Positions 1 through 11,732 of a stretch of DNA of 64,000 nt are shown here, piece by piece (position 1 is the first letter of the stretch; every line of letters starts with the position of its first letter). This DNA is from Volutella citrinella. Lineage: Eukaryota > Ascomycota > Sordariomycetes > Hypocreales > Nectriaceae. A program made the position numbers and the translations under genes. Below the pieces are notes generated by a model. The model was not told the DNA's origin, searched no databases, and saw nothing but the letters and a program-made list of their open reading frames with translations. The stretch is from positions 1,984,001 through 2,048,000 of the forward strand of contig JAWZSP010000002.1 in assembly GCA_034401135.1 (NCBI GenBank), read 5' to 3'.

Positions 1-1814
1 ACATTGTCCAGGCGACTGCCGTTGGATGCATGGGTATCGCATTCATCTTCATCACCGGTATCCCTGCTCTCATGCAAATGGGTCTGCTCGGTGACAACAA
101 CAAAGTCGGGTACGGCACTCTAGTGGCTATGGCATTCATGTGCGGCTTCTGGGGGTTGGCTTTTGCCGTCGCGCTCCGCAAAGTCTTCCTTATCAAGCTG
201 GCGCGTGAGCTAGATCTCCGGTTCCCAACCGCCATGGCGTCTGCCATCACCATCAAAACTCTTCACAACAAGAACAACGAGGGCGAATCAAAGCAGAACA
301 TCAAAACTCTCAGCATTGCCTTCGCGGTCTCGATCGTCTGGTCGGTGGCAAGCTCCTACACCCCCGGCATCCTTTACAGCTGGAACGTCTTCTGGTGGAT
401 CTACAAATGGGGCGGCCACGGTGTTATTGGAGCCATAAGCTGGGGCTGGCTGTCCTGGCAATGGTCACCGGCCTTGCTGGGCACTGGAATGCTGATCGGC
501 TTGAACGCATCTCTGTCGTTTCTTCTCGGCGCAGTGCTGGCCTGGGGTATCATTGGACCGATCCTGGTCAGCACCGGCGCCGCCTCCGGGCTACCCATGG
601 GGCTGCCTGTTGACGGTCTGGTGACATACAACGCTTTCAATCCGGCAAAGTTCGTCTCGGATCCTTCACCGCGCTACTGGATTCTATGGCCTGCTGTTTT
701 CCTGATGCTGTCGGTATCCATCACAACGATTCTATTTGAGGCAAGGTCTATCGGTCGGGTAGTCCAATACGGATTGCTGAGCCTAAAAGATGCCTGCTTG
801 TCGTTGTGGAAGAGAAACAACACTATCACGACCCCAAGGGCCCGTCCCGACGCGGAAACGCCAGATCCTGTCCCCCAGGAGCACCAAGTCAGGTGGTGGG
901 AGTGGTCGTTTGTAGCGATTGCATCGCTCATCGCAGCCATCTTGCTTATGCGATTTTTGTTCAACATTGCCGGCGAGATGGGCCTTTTCCATCTCCTTCT
1001 TGGCATCCTATGGGCCTTTGTTGCCATCCCCGTCTTTGCGGCTACAGGCATATCACCCATGACCACCGTTGCCAAGGGTTCTCAGTTCATCACGGGTGGT
1101 ATTCTGCGTGGCCAGATCGATACAATCGGCTCTCAAAACGCGGCACTATCGAATCTCTGGGGTGCCACCGTCACCTCTGGAGCAGCACAGCAGGCCCTTG
1201 AGCTTATGCTAGATTTCAGAACCGGATTTTTGCTTCGAACGCCAGCACGTCCGCAGTGGTATGCGCAAATGGTTGGTACCCTGAGCTCCGTCTTGATCCT
1301 ACCAGGCCTCTACACTCTTTTTACCAAGGCGTGGCCCTGCATAATGGACTCAAAGGTGACACAATGCCCATTTGCTCTGCCAGCCGTCACGGCCTGGAAG
1401 ACTATCACGATTGGCATTCTATCACCGACTTTGCCCATTGCCAAATCGAGCTGGATTGCTTCCATCGTATTCGCCATCGTCGGAGCCGCCGCAGTCGTAC
1501 TCAAAAGATGGCTAATGAAGCATCCTGACTTAAACAGCTATGTTAAATTCATCCCCAACATGGGTGTTGTTGGCCTCGCTATGACTGTCCCAGGCTCGAT
1601 GATGCCTATGACTCTGGCCTTGGGAGCTGTTGCCTGTGCAGCATGGGAAAGATTCGGAAAATCGTCATATTCCAGGCTCATGTATGCCGTGGCTGCCGGA
1701 GGTATTGCTGGAGAAGGTGTTGCCTATGTAATCTTGGCCATCCTTCAGATCACAGAGGTTGGCGGTTCACGTTATGGTACTAAGTTGGGATGTGTTGCTG
1801 AGGCCATATGCTAG
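1..1814 (+). CDS. OPT-family oligopeptide transporter, 5' partial
   Basis: The reading frame is already open at base 3 and runs without introns to the stop at 1812-1814, so the N-terminus lies left of the window; the ATG at 30 is internal. About 600 residues are visible, with repeated hydrophobic segments. The stretch with AQQALELM followed by DFRTGFLLRTP and QWYAQMVGT is typical of fungal OPT proteins, proton-coupled importers of small peptides (some members move metal chelates) at the plasma membrane. Full-length members are around 700-800 residues, so roughly 100 or more are missing. It converges on the Zn2Cys6 regulator downstream. Its nearness to three carboxypeptidases and an amino-acid permease suggests peptide uptake, which is inference. 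Family call is confident; substrate is unknown. Confidence 0.88.
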   Translation, partial: IVQATAVGCMGIAFIFITGIPALMQMGLLGDNNKVGYGTLVAMAFMCGFWGLAFAVALRKVFLIKLARELDLRFPTAMASAITIKTLHNKNNEGESKQNIKTLSIAFAVSIVWSVASSYTPGILYSWNVFWWIYKWGGHGVIGAISWGWLSWQWSPALLGTGMLIGLNASLSFLLGAVLAWGIIGPILVSTGAASGLPMGLPVDGLVTYNAFNPAKFVSDPSPRYWILWPAVFLMLSVSITTILFEARSIGRVVQYGLLSLKDACLSLWKRNNTITTPRARPDAETPDPVPQEHQVRWWEWSFVAIASLIAAILLMRFLFNIAGEMGLFHLLLGILWAFVAIPVFAATGISPMTTVAKGSQFITGGILRGQIDTIGSQNAALSNLWGATVTSGAAQQALELMLDFRTGFLLRTPARPQWYAQMVGTLSSVLILPGLYTLFTKAWPCIMDSKVTQCPFALPAVTAWKTITIGILSPTLPIAKSSWIASIVFAIVGAAAVVLKRWLMKHPDLNSYVKFIPNMGVVGLAMTVPGSMMPMTLALGAVACAAWERFGKSSYSRLMYAVAAGGIAGEGVAYVILAILQITEVGGSRYGTKLGCVAEAIC

Positions 1815-2021
1815 AAGGAAGACGCTGACCTCATTCATGCATTGGTATTTATGATACTTTAGTTTTGAATTGAGTCAAGTTAATGCCAAACGCTCGCTGT
1901 ATTATAACTCATTTGACAGCCAATCTGTTTGAACGACCTAGAATTCCCAAGACTGCCTTTATGTTGTTCTCAATCACTATTGCTACCTGCTCACCAGGAG
2001 ATTGACTTTAACTTATTACGG

Positions 2022-4250
2022 TTAGGATACATTCGCAACATGGTACACAGCTCGAAAGCCCTCATGTCTGTTACAATCCCCAAAGGCAACATGTGTTTGC
2101 GCGTCGAAGAGCTTGTCCAGTTTTTCGTGCTCATCGAGTCCGGATATCATGACACGAATCGATTTTCCATGATTCTTTTCGCGGATTAGCAACTGCAATA
2201 CCTTTTGCAGATCATTCAACTCTGCACGCTCCAACGGAGTCGGTGTCTCAGCCCTAGCCCGAGGAATGAGACCGTCCAAGATGGCCGTGGCGATGACTGT
2301 TCCGTCCGATATCATCGCTGTCACCTGCAGTAAGACGAAGATGCTTTGACCAAAGAGTTGATGCTTCTTTAGGCCGACAGTTGCGGCGATGCCGAGAACC
2401 ACCCAAGCCCAGGAATTCGAGGCGCCCGCAACCGGCTGCTCGACAATCCGGGACTGAACATATCCACACATCATCCGCGACACGAGATACAACACGTAGT
2501 CGAGTGCTTTCCGCTCATCAGCGAGCTGGTAGGGGATGATCTCTCCGAAAGATGGGCCCGTGATGATTTCTTGTCTTGTGCCGAGCCTTGGTATGGGGAG
2601 GTCTTTCGGCAACAACGACCGATGCCAGCTGTCAAGACACTTTTCCAGCTCGCAGCACTGCTCTGCGACAGAATCCGTCAGAAGAATATCCTCATGGCAG
2701 TCATTACTCTGTATCTGATCCAGGTCGCATCTTCGGCCTAGCACCGAATGGAGCCATTTGGCAGCTTCATAGGATGCACTTTGTCGATTGGACCCGTCGA
2801 CAATGTCGAACGACATCTCTATGACGAAGCGCGCGTGTAACATCCACATTGAAGAGTAGAGCTCCCTGATCGCCAACTGCGGATCCCAAGCAATGCATGC
2901 AGATGGAACATGCATGATTGATTTACGTGTCGGCATGGTTCGGGTCCGGATGTCATAAACGAGAATCCGCCAGGCTCGCAGTAGCGTGGGTGTGCAGAGA
3001 GAAGAGATATCCAACTGAGAGGCTATCGATTCCAACTTGCCCAGGTGACTACGGACATCTGTAGCTGAGCCGACTAATAGGTCCCGATAAATCAACAACA
3101 TGGTGGCGCCGAAGAGTTGATCACTGGAGTGCTTGTACGGCTGCTTCATTCGTAATGACAGGTCTCTCACCGCAAAGCCGTAGTAGTGGCAATCCGATTG
3201 ACACTTGAGCTTGACTCTGGACGGTGACATGTGTCCTGGCTTCGAGACCTGCTTGCTCCAGCAGAGGTGGCTTGCGGATAAGGCCAGAGCTGCGGTGCGG
3301 AATCCGCTGCTCTCGCGAAAAAGGTCTTGAAATGGTAATGAGAGTGGTATCATCTTGGATATATTATCCTCAAAATGCGTCAATAGCATCGACTCCGTCG
3401 GGGCGCCAGCGTCCGGATCGCCCTCTAGTTGCATCGTCGTCACATCAATGGCCGGTAGCAGCAGGTTGGACGGACTTTGGGGCCGCGATGGTTCGGGAAA
3501 ATCAATAAAGTGATCCCATACCGACGCCGGTATCTCATCGTAGGATAGTACTGTAGTATTGCCACCAATACCTCTCATCTCTTGGGGCTCCAGCGGCCGC
3601 GACCGTGGTACAGCGGCAGCCACTGGGGGGCAAGGCAGTGCCTCCTGCACCTCGTTCGTGCTCGGGAAGGGTGAAGGACCTGTCTCGTCGATAGGGTTGG
3701 CCAAGAAGTCCAGAGTTAGCTCAAACTCTGGCCATAATACTGCTGGCGAATGCGACGGGCGGAGGTTGACTTGGCTTTCACCAGAAGGCGAGTCTGGTGA
3801 GCTTGGAGTTGGCTGGCTCTGGTGAGCACACTCGGGGGAACTATCGTCGAAGTTTGCTGTGGCAGCCTCGGTTAAACGTTGCGTATTTTGACTCGAGGGC
3901 TCTGTGTCATTGTCATTGTCATTGTTTCCATGCCGTACCGGGTTCTGGCGTCGTAGAAGGGACCATTTCGCCTCTTCACTCCTCCTCGAGGTCTCGGCAG
4001 TTCGCGCCGACAAGTCCCTGAACATGAGCGGGCGCTGATATCCCGGGCATGACAGACCTCGCTGTAAACAAGCCATACACTCAGGGCGGCCTTCATCGCA
4101 CTGTCATTACGGAGCGAGCGTATGGTCAGCTTCGAGGCGCATTGACTGGACTGGGGCATCAGGCCTAACCTTTCGTCTTTTGCTGCGGCATCGTTGGCAC
4201 CCAGTCCGCTTGCGAACTATGTCGGTCTTCTTCGCCCTAGGACCAGTCAT
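2022..4250 (-). CDS. Zn2Cys6 transcription factor (Fungal_trans_2 type), TF1
   Basis: Two exons: 4250-4170 and 4100-2022; the 69-bp intron (4169-4101, GT..AG, phase 0) splits the zinc cluster. Spliced residues 18-45 give CX2CX6CX6CX2CX6C, the GAL4-type binuclear zinc cluster, followed by the usual RGLSCPGY linker. Total 719 aa. After a Ser/Pro/Asp-rich stretch, residues around 240-300 (LLTHFEDNISKMIPL ... ALALSASHL) resemble the Fungal_trans_2 regulatory domain. The start at 4250 is the only ATG in frame with the first zinc-cluster cysteines. It is divergent from the ABC transporter and shares a 424-bp promoter with it, which contains one of four conserved cluster elements. It is the natural candidate for the local pathway regulator; its target motif is unproven. 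Confidence 0.9.
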
Positions 4251-4460
4251 CTCACAGCAGCAATACCGGTCCCTAGTCTGCAATTGATGTGGTTTGGATC
4301 ACTGGTCTCGCTCGGGTGGGTTGTAATGCGATACAGGGGTTAGGCAAATCGCAAACCAGCCCATGGCATGGCAGGCACGAGCACGTCTTCCCAGTTATCT
4401 CGGCGTGGTCATGTGGCCTGGTCAGAGTGGGCTAAAGTACAGTATTTGCGCAGTGCCAAT

Positions 4461-4484
4461 CCTATTTAGGAAATCGGGAACGGC
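4461..4484 (+). promoter_or_regulatory. Conserved cluster promoter element, copy 1
   Basis: The 10-bp palindrome CCTATTTAGG (4461-4470) is followed by AAATCGGGAACGGC. The same core plus a CGG-containing flank recurs at 11530-11553 (other orientation), 15024-15047 and 18931-18954. This copy is midway between the divergent starts of TF1 (4250) and the ABC transporter (4675). The paired CGG triplets suit a Zn2Cys6 dimer; CCTATTTAGG also fits the CArG consensus of MADS-box proteins. Repetition is seen directly; the binding protein is inferred. Confidence 0.6.
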
Positions 4485-4674
4485 GCTAGCCTAGTGGGGC
4501 ATTCTTGCCTTGGCGGTGGAGCTATGGGCAATTGTTTTCTCAATCAGGAAGGTTTTGCACATTGAGGAAACCGAAGTCTAGGGTAGGGTCGGTCACTCTT
4601 AGTGGTTAAGGAGGCTGGTTTCTGGCGTTCAGGGAGAGGCGTAAGCCAGTCAACTCTGGTCCTCTAGTATCACC

Positions 4675-7600
4675 ATGTTACTGGATCTCTCTATCTTTCC
4701 AGCGACTGTGCTGGATCTGGCCGGCTCGAATCGCCAAGTGAACAGCAATTGGAAGAGCCAGATCGAATTGCCCAACATCGTTGATGGTGCAAGGCTTGAC
4801 GAGTAAGCCAAAACACGAAGCCCACTCAGTTCTCAACTTCAACTCACAATCAGTTGCAGCTGCCTTCAACTATCTGCCGCCTTTATTCTGCTGCTTTACA
4901 ACCTAGTGTTGCCGTTCTATAAGACATCTAAATCGCCGAGACAAAGATCCCTCTCGCCTGCCTTTCTTTCGCATGTGGTAACTTCTCCCCATTTTATCTC
5001 AGCTTCCCGCTCAAGATTAATCTCAGTAATTTAATTTAACTGGTGGCCAGATACTCCAAACGGCTATTGCTGCGGTTTGCGGCACTACTGCAGCTTTCGA
5101 GTTTAGCTTCCCTAAACTATATACACAGCCAGAATGGATCTCTCTGAGCTTGTATACCTCATGTGGTGTCACAGCCCTGATGAATGTTGGTGGCCTTGTC
5201 TTGCGGCGGGGATCCAGTGCGCGTGGTTTGTACCATCTTTGCAGTACCCTGGTCTGGGCATGGCGCCTTTCAACACTGCAGACGCCCCCTACAGTGTCAA
5301 GTCGGGTTCTTCCATGGGCATATGCCCTAGCCTTGCTGTTCGACGTATTTGGCTCGTCCACCCCAACTGAATCACCGTCAATTTGTTCAAGCACAAAGAA
5401 GACCTTGTCTGAGAAGCTGTCATACGCATGGTTGACACGAATCATCACACTACCGGGCGTACTCGACTTTGACAGCCTTCCGGAGTTTAGCTTGCCGGAG
5501 AGCTTCGATGACTACTGTGCGAGACTGCAGCAATCCGCGACTCAAGATTCCTCCCCAATGAACAATATCTTTCTGCGCTTCATTTTCCGCGAACATGGCC
5601 TTTCACTTGTCGCCAGTGCTCTTTTGCGTCTCGTTGACGACGCATCCAAGTTTGCCCTCCCGTGGCTTCTGAGAAACTTGATTGCCAACCCGTCACCCTG
5701 GAATGCATCGCTTATGTTCTGTTCGCGTGTCGTCGGTGCACTCTGCGGAAATTATAGCGGTTATCACCTTCGATATGTCTCGGCGCATTACAAGTCTGCA
5801 CTGTCTGCAGCACTGCATTATAAAGCACTGCGCTTGGGCGATTTGAACGATCTTGGACAAGCTGCCGATCTTGCGACTCTTGGAGAGGTTGACAGCCGCA
5901 CCCTTTACAGCGCTGCGCAAAAGATTTCCGATATATGGGCTCTTCCCATTCAGGTCGTACTCTGCTTGGGTGGCCTGGCGTACCTGCTGCCGTACCAGGC
6001 CCTCATAGCCACCATCACCGTCACTGTACGTACATGTACCATTTACTCGCACGATTGAAACCCCTCATCAACGCTTTTGCTGCTGAGTGCATTTATATGC
6101 TAACAAATACCCACAGGCGATTATGTTCCCAACAATGAACCTCTTTGTCCGGTCGATTGCAGGCTGGGTGGCACAGAACATGACAGCTAAGGACTATCGA
6201 ACGAGGCTGATCATTGAAGCATTAGACTTTATAAAGTCTCTCAAAATGCATGCTTGGGAATCTACTTTTGTCGAAATGATCGGCGAGAGGAGGGCTAGTG
6301 AGCTGAAGACGGTTGCAGGCATTGCAATCTCTACTGCTGGCCTGGTTTGCTGCGTGCAAGGCCTCCCGTCACTCATGGTTGTAGCATCATTTGGCACCAT
6401 GGTGATGCTACACGCCGTGTTGACTGCAGAGCTAGTCTTCACAAGTCTTCTCCTTTTCACAATGCTCAACGTTTCCTTGATGCAGCTCTCAGGATTAGTC
6501 TCGTTGGCACAGGCTGTCGTTGTTTCGTCGAGCCGGATTCAAACGTATCTAAACCTTTCCGAAGAAAATCTACAGGCGCCGAACGCGAACGGGACACCAC
6601 ACAGCCAGGCCAGTTCGGCGACGTTAGACTGCAAGGGCCTTGGGTGGCCAGCCTGCCCCCCGACTATTACCTCTGGCGAGATTCACATTCGCCCATCATG
6701 TCTTACCGTTATATCGGGCGCAATGGGCTCGGGCAAGTCAACCGTCCTTCTGGCCACACTCAGACACCTAGAAAGATCGACATCTGACCAGAGCGGGGTC
6801 CGAATCGCATACGTCCCGCAAAATCCGATGCTTATCCGCGGTAGCATTCGCGACAACATTCTGTTTGGCAGAGACTTTGACCCGTCAAAATATGACAAGG
6901 TGATCCACGCGTGCTGCTTGGGAGTGGATCTTCAACGGCTTCCACATGGGGACGAGACTCAAATAACCGGTTCCTCCACACTGTCGGGTGGTCAAAGTGC
7001 ACGTGTGTCTCTGGCTAGAGCCGTCTACTCAGAGGCTTCGATATTCTTGTTCGACGACCCCATTGCAGCCATTGATGTCAAAGTGTCATCCAAGGTTATA
7101 ATGCGCCTGTTTGGACCTGATGGTCTCCTTGCGGGCTTGACGAGCATCATATGCACCACAAACACGGCCATCATCCGGTACGCTGGTGCTGTGCACGAAA
7201 TTGAGAATGGCTCCATCACTTTTCGGTCCGTGAAGCCGCTTGGAACTAGCGTGATGGAAGAACAGATGATCGACTCAGACGTGACGAAACCACATCAGGT
7301 GCGTATGACTTCCAGGCATGCGTAGTGGAACAGCGGATGCTTACCTCCTCGATAGTCGCCCCTGACGAATCCGATTGAGCTCTACCAACACGAAACCGCA
7401 CCAAACAATCAGGTATTAAGCCAACACTCCGCTTTGATCAGTGGATCGACTGGGGGAAACCCAATCTTACGATTTATCCTTTCGGCTAAGCTATCATCAT
7501 GGTTTCAAGCGACAATGATACTGTTCCTGGCCCGTGGATCATCAGTTATCAGTACGTATATCCTGAAACTCTTAGCAAATGAGCAAAGGGAGACAGTTTT

Positions 7601-9407
7601 GGTCCGAGGCTTGGCCTTCTTTGGTCTCTTCTCATTCGGTCAGGTTGTCCTATTTTTCTTCTTTGTTATTATTCTCTATAAGCTTTGCATCGTACCAGCA
7701 GCCTTCAAGTTACATCGAGATTTGACGGTGGCCATCTTTTCGCAGGCCTGGGCGTTCTTTCAGACGACCGACGCTGGTGAGATTCTCAACCTCTTCACGA
7801 ATGACATCTCAAGAGTAGACGGGCCTCTCAACGTCGCGATTGCCTCGTTGATGGGGCAGTTCACTAACCTCGCGATTTCCTGCATTATTTTGGTTATATC
7901 GTCGCCCATGAGCATTGTGCTAGTTGTCTCAATGCTAGCAGCATGCTACGCAGCTCAGTCACTTTATCTTACCAAACTGAGGGAGCTGCGCCGCTTGGAC
8001 GTGTCGTCTAGAGCACCAATCATCGAATACCTTCAGGAATCCGAGAGAGGTCGAGAGACATTTCCGCTTTACAAAGTCGTCGGTTTACGCCAGACGCGGT
8101 TCAACAGTTTCCTGGCACACAATCTTCAGGCGCTCTTTCCGCTTTCATGCCTTGACCTTTGGATAGGAGTGAGGCTAGAGATGGTGTCAATCGTGCTGCA
8201 GGTTACTGCTTTAGCTATACTCCTTGGCCGCGGTGTTGATGCTGGTACGTTTGGGTTTGTTATGACCTACTTGTTTCAAGTCACTTCCACACTGAGCACC
8301 ATAGCTACCCTCAGCGCGCAATGCGAAGCTGATGCAGTATCTGTGGCACGAATTGACGAACACTCTAGACTGTATGAGGCAGGCGATGTGCCAATGCTAT
8401 TTGACGGTACACAACCTTACTCCGATAATGGGCCTGACCCTTCCTGGCCCCGCCATGGAAGAATCGACATCTTATCCATGAGTGCCCGGCATCGGCCGGG
8501 GCTTCCGATATGTCTCAATACGATTACCCTTGCCATTATGCCTGGTGAGAAAGTGGCTGTGGTTGGCCGCACCGGTGCGGGAAAGTCAACTTTGCTGTTA
8601 ACCTTACTGAGGATGATAGATCAGACAGCTGGACAAATTTTGGTTGATGGTGTGGACATTTCCAACGTGAATCCGGTACATCTACGCAGGAGCTTTGCAA
8701 TGATGCCTCAGGATCAGGTTGTGCTCAGCACTTCTCTTCGCAGAAACCTTGACCCCTTGGGCTTGCACACCGACCAGCAAATCATTGAGAGTCTCGATAA
8801 AGCCGAGCTTTTTGGACCACTACTTAGGATCGTGGATCGAGGAGCTACCAAGAGCGACTGGACTTCGCTTCTTCAAGTCGAGTTCCAAGACGGGTAAGTC
8901 ATGACCGACCCTGCTGACACAGGAGCCTTTTAACACGAGTCATAGAGTCAGTCTTTCGAAAGGAGGGATGCAGATCCTGTCACTGGCAAGAGCAATTGTA
9001 CACGATGCGAGGATCCTACTATTGGATGAGGGTATGGCTCTTGATGATCAGCTACCAAGAAAAACAAGCAAGGCTAACAAAGGGCGTAGCAACATCCGGC
9101 ATGGATGATTCAAGCGAAAAGTTGGTGCACGATATCTTGTTCCAAAAGCTTCCATCTACAACCATCATATCCATTATGCATCGACTAAACCTTACCGTAA
9201 GCTGTTTCATATACCGAGAAAACTTGCGGGGCTGCTAACCTTCTTAAGCTGCAATATGACAAGGTTCTTGTCATGGACCATGGCCAAGTTGTTGCGTTTG
9301 ACACACCGGCAAATCTGCTTTCTGATACCGAAGGCCCGTACTACTCGATGATTCAAGAGGATGAGGGCATCCTCAACAATGCAAAGGAGATGTTTCTTCT
9401 ACCATAG
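4675..9407 (+). CDS. ABCC (MRP-type) full ABC transporter
   Basis: Eight exons by hand: 4675-4802, 4854-4977, 5051-6025, 6117-7298, 7413-8893, 8946-9031, 9090-9196, 9249-9407; this sums to 1413 aa, normal for fungal ABCC pumps. The order is TMD0-like helices (to about 130), TMD1, NBD1, TMD2, NBD2. NBD1 has Walker A GAMGSGKST (about 610), signature LSGGQ (about 698) and Walker B FLFDDP (about 719). NBD2 has Walker A GRTGAGKST (about 1187), an unusual signature LSKGG (about 1300) in place of LSGGQ/LSVGQ, and Walker B LLLDEATSGMD (spliced). The last five introns are fixed by conserved motifs; the first two exons are less certain, because the 4803 donor could pair with an acceptor at 4853 or 4859. 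It exports organic anions or conjugates and shares its promoter with TF1. Confidence 0.88.
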
Positions 9408-9762
9408 TAGCCAACTACGTACAAACGAAAAGTATTTAGCCGAACTTGGTTCAAGAGAAAACGAGGGGAAGTCGTGATAGATTACTTCTAGGGTAGACTA
9501 GTATATTAAATGTCTTTGATATGTGCACAAATTAAGCTGAACTAAAGCGTGAAAAGTGAGCGGGTAAATACGATATGAGAAGTACGTCCACCCCACTGTT
9601 AGCATGCATAAGCAACCTTACGAAATTATATTACTTTGTTTGGGTTGTATATTCTCATTTAGTTATTCAAAGGAACTTGATTAGAACTCCAGCGGTTGCT
9701 GATGTAAATTTTAAAAAGCTGTCCGAGATAGATTTTTTCACTGACCCATGATCTTTTGGAAG

Positions 9763-11387
9763 TTACAACACCCCCGCGAGCCACTTCTTCAACATTGCCT
9801 GGGCAACCTCTGGCTGGTTCATAGGAACCATGTGCCCAGCGGCCTCGACTTCAATGAAGGTGAGCAGAGAGTAGCTCTTGTGATGTCCAAGAGATTGGTT
9901 GCTGTTCTCTGGAACATCTTTCGGCTGAATACCCAAAACCTGATAGCTGAGAGGTAGAAAAGGCTGTGATCGGAACGGTCCATTGCCACTCCAAATCAGA
10001 TTGTCCACATAGAGCCTCATACCGGGCGCTGTGCACATCCAATCACGGTTACCAGCGTATATCAAGACGCGGATTCCGTTTTCAAGCAACTCGGTGACCC
10101 ACTGGTGCGATGGATAGCCGACTTCTGCGTTTCCGTAGAAGTCCTTACTGACTTGAGGACTCACCATGAACGCGGTTCCTTTGCCAGCGCTCACTCCAAG
10201 GTGGGACCTGACTTCCATAGAGTTCAGCCAAGCCATCATGGCTGGATTTGGTAGCTCGCAGAGCTTGGGTGTCGCTGTACAGTTGATGCTGAGGTCGTAG
10301 CCATTCCAAGGTGTTTGATCGAGGAGCCCAAAGCCATTCTTCATGCAAAACTCCTCAGAAAGGTTACATGCATCGATGTTGTAGCCGCTTTGCTCACAGG
10401 CCTCCATTAGCCGCTCGCATTGGGGTGCGTTGTTGGTGACGTGTGCGCATTGCGTTGCGTTGAAGATTGGCTCTGGACGACCAGATCCACTGCTTGTGCA
10501 CGCTGTCTCCCAGTTTCCCCGTCGCTGGATCTTCTGGTCCATGAGTCCGTTACCAACCATGATACCCTTGAGGTTAATCTTGCTCAAGGCGAGGCTGGAA
10601 GTGCTAGACACTAGTCTTGCAATACTAGATGTCTGCTTTCGAACAATTGTGGCACCCAGTGCAGGAACCCAACTCCCCGCGTAGCTCTCCCCCGCGATAT
10701 AGAAGTCGCGAGCACCCCAGTCGGGCCTAGCTGCAAAAAGGCGCACTAGAAATGCGTACAAGTCGTCCATGGCATCGCTGAGGTGGGATACGCGACGTTT
10801 TCCATACGAGTAACCGACGCCGAGGGGCTGATCGACAAAAATAACTGTTGCATTGGAATCCCAAGCGTAAGGGTTTCTTTTGGTAGAGTTGTAAGTGCCT
10901 GCTTGAGAAGGAGTCAAGTTTTGGTCAAAGAGACAGGCGCCAAGCTCCATGAGGCCTCCCCCAAAGACGCTTGAGCCTCCGGGTCCCCTGGAAAGAATTT
11001 AGCGTCCAGTTCACATTCAGTGATTTCAGGGCAATATGGGCGCCCTACCCTTGTAGCCAGATAATTACAGGGTCCTGAGAAGGTTCATTACGACTTTCAA
11101 AGGCCCAGAAATACAAGTGATTGTCATCTGTCTCGATAAGCTCGAGTCCCCGTACAATGAAATGCCAGTTGCAGGTACTGACCCCAATCGACATAACCGC
11201 TCACACCTTGCTCCCCATCGCATACCCTTGGGTCGGTTTTGGTCGTTCGGACAGTGAAGCCGTCGCCGTGGTGTATTTGCTCTTCACTTGAAAGGAGGGC
11301 GAGAGGCGAAGGAGAGGCGGCACCATCTGATGCCGATATCCACAACAACAGAGTCAGCAGCAACGGAGTCGGAGACAGTAGGCGCAT
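9763..11387 (-). CDS. Secreted serine carboxypeptidase (S10), copy 1, triad intact
   Basis: Exons 11387-11183, 11127-11049 and 10987-9763 (introns of 55 and 61 bp) encode 502 aa. The ATG at 11387 gives a clear signal peptide ([20 protein letters not shown]); the open frame upstream of it lacks one. After splicing, WLQGGPGGSS forms the oxyanion region, GESYAG the nucleophile (Ser near 196), AGNRDW the Asp and AAGHMVP the His, so the alpha/beta-hydrolase triad is complete. S10 enzymes remove C-terminal residues from peptides at acid pH; some plant relatives work as acyltransferases. It is divergent from the MFS gene, with a conserved element 143-166 bp upstream of its start. The product is probably secreted or vacuolar. 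Confidence 0.92.
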
Positions 11388-11529
11388 TGTGCTTTGGTTT
11401 CGGAATACTGGTCCAAACAGTGCACGGGGGTAGTAAAGAGGATTCCCAATAAATGAGGTGAGGTGAGGCATGTCAGGTTCGATTTACTGTTTGAGCATGG
11501 AACATCCGCCAGCCCAGACGCGGGTTGGC

Positions 11530-11553
11530 GCCGCACCGCATTGCCTATTTAGG
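11530..11553 (-). promoter_or_regulatory. Conserved cluster promoter element, copy 2
   Basis: Read on the minus strand: core CCTAAATAGG then CAATGCGGTGCGGC. It lies in the 345-bp divergent promoter between carboxypeptidase 1 (start 11387) and the MFS transporter (start 11733). The orientation is opposite to copies 1, 3 and 4; the flanking CGG pair is shifted by one base relative to them. Confidence 0.6.
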
Positions 11554-11732
11554 AAGTTTCGCAGCATCGCCGTCCACTCGTTGTCGCAGTCTGATTCAGT
11601 AACCCCGATCGTGAAGACAGGGTGTCGGTGTTCGATCAAAAGACCGATTCGACAGAAAAGCAATTGTGCTGATTCCCAACCATTTCTTTCTTCACGTTGA
11701 AACCCTATAGCGTTGTTCTTGTCAAAGTGACA

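Noticed and set aside
4803..4829. 27-bp intron GTAAGC...CTCAG in the ABC transporter
   Set aside because: Too short for a fungal spliceosomal intron; acceptors at 4853 or 4859 give 51-57 bp introns in the same frame.
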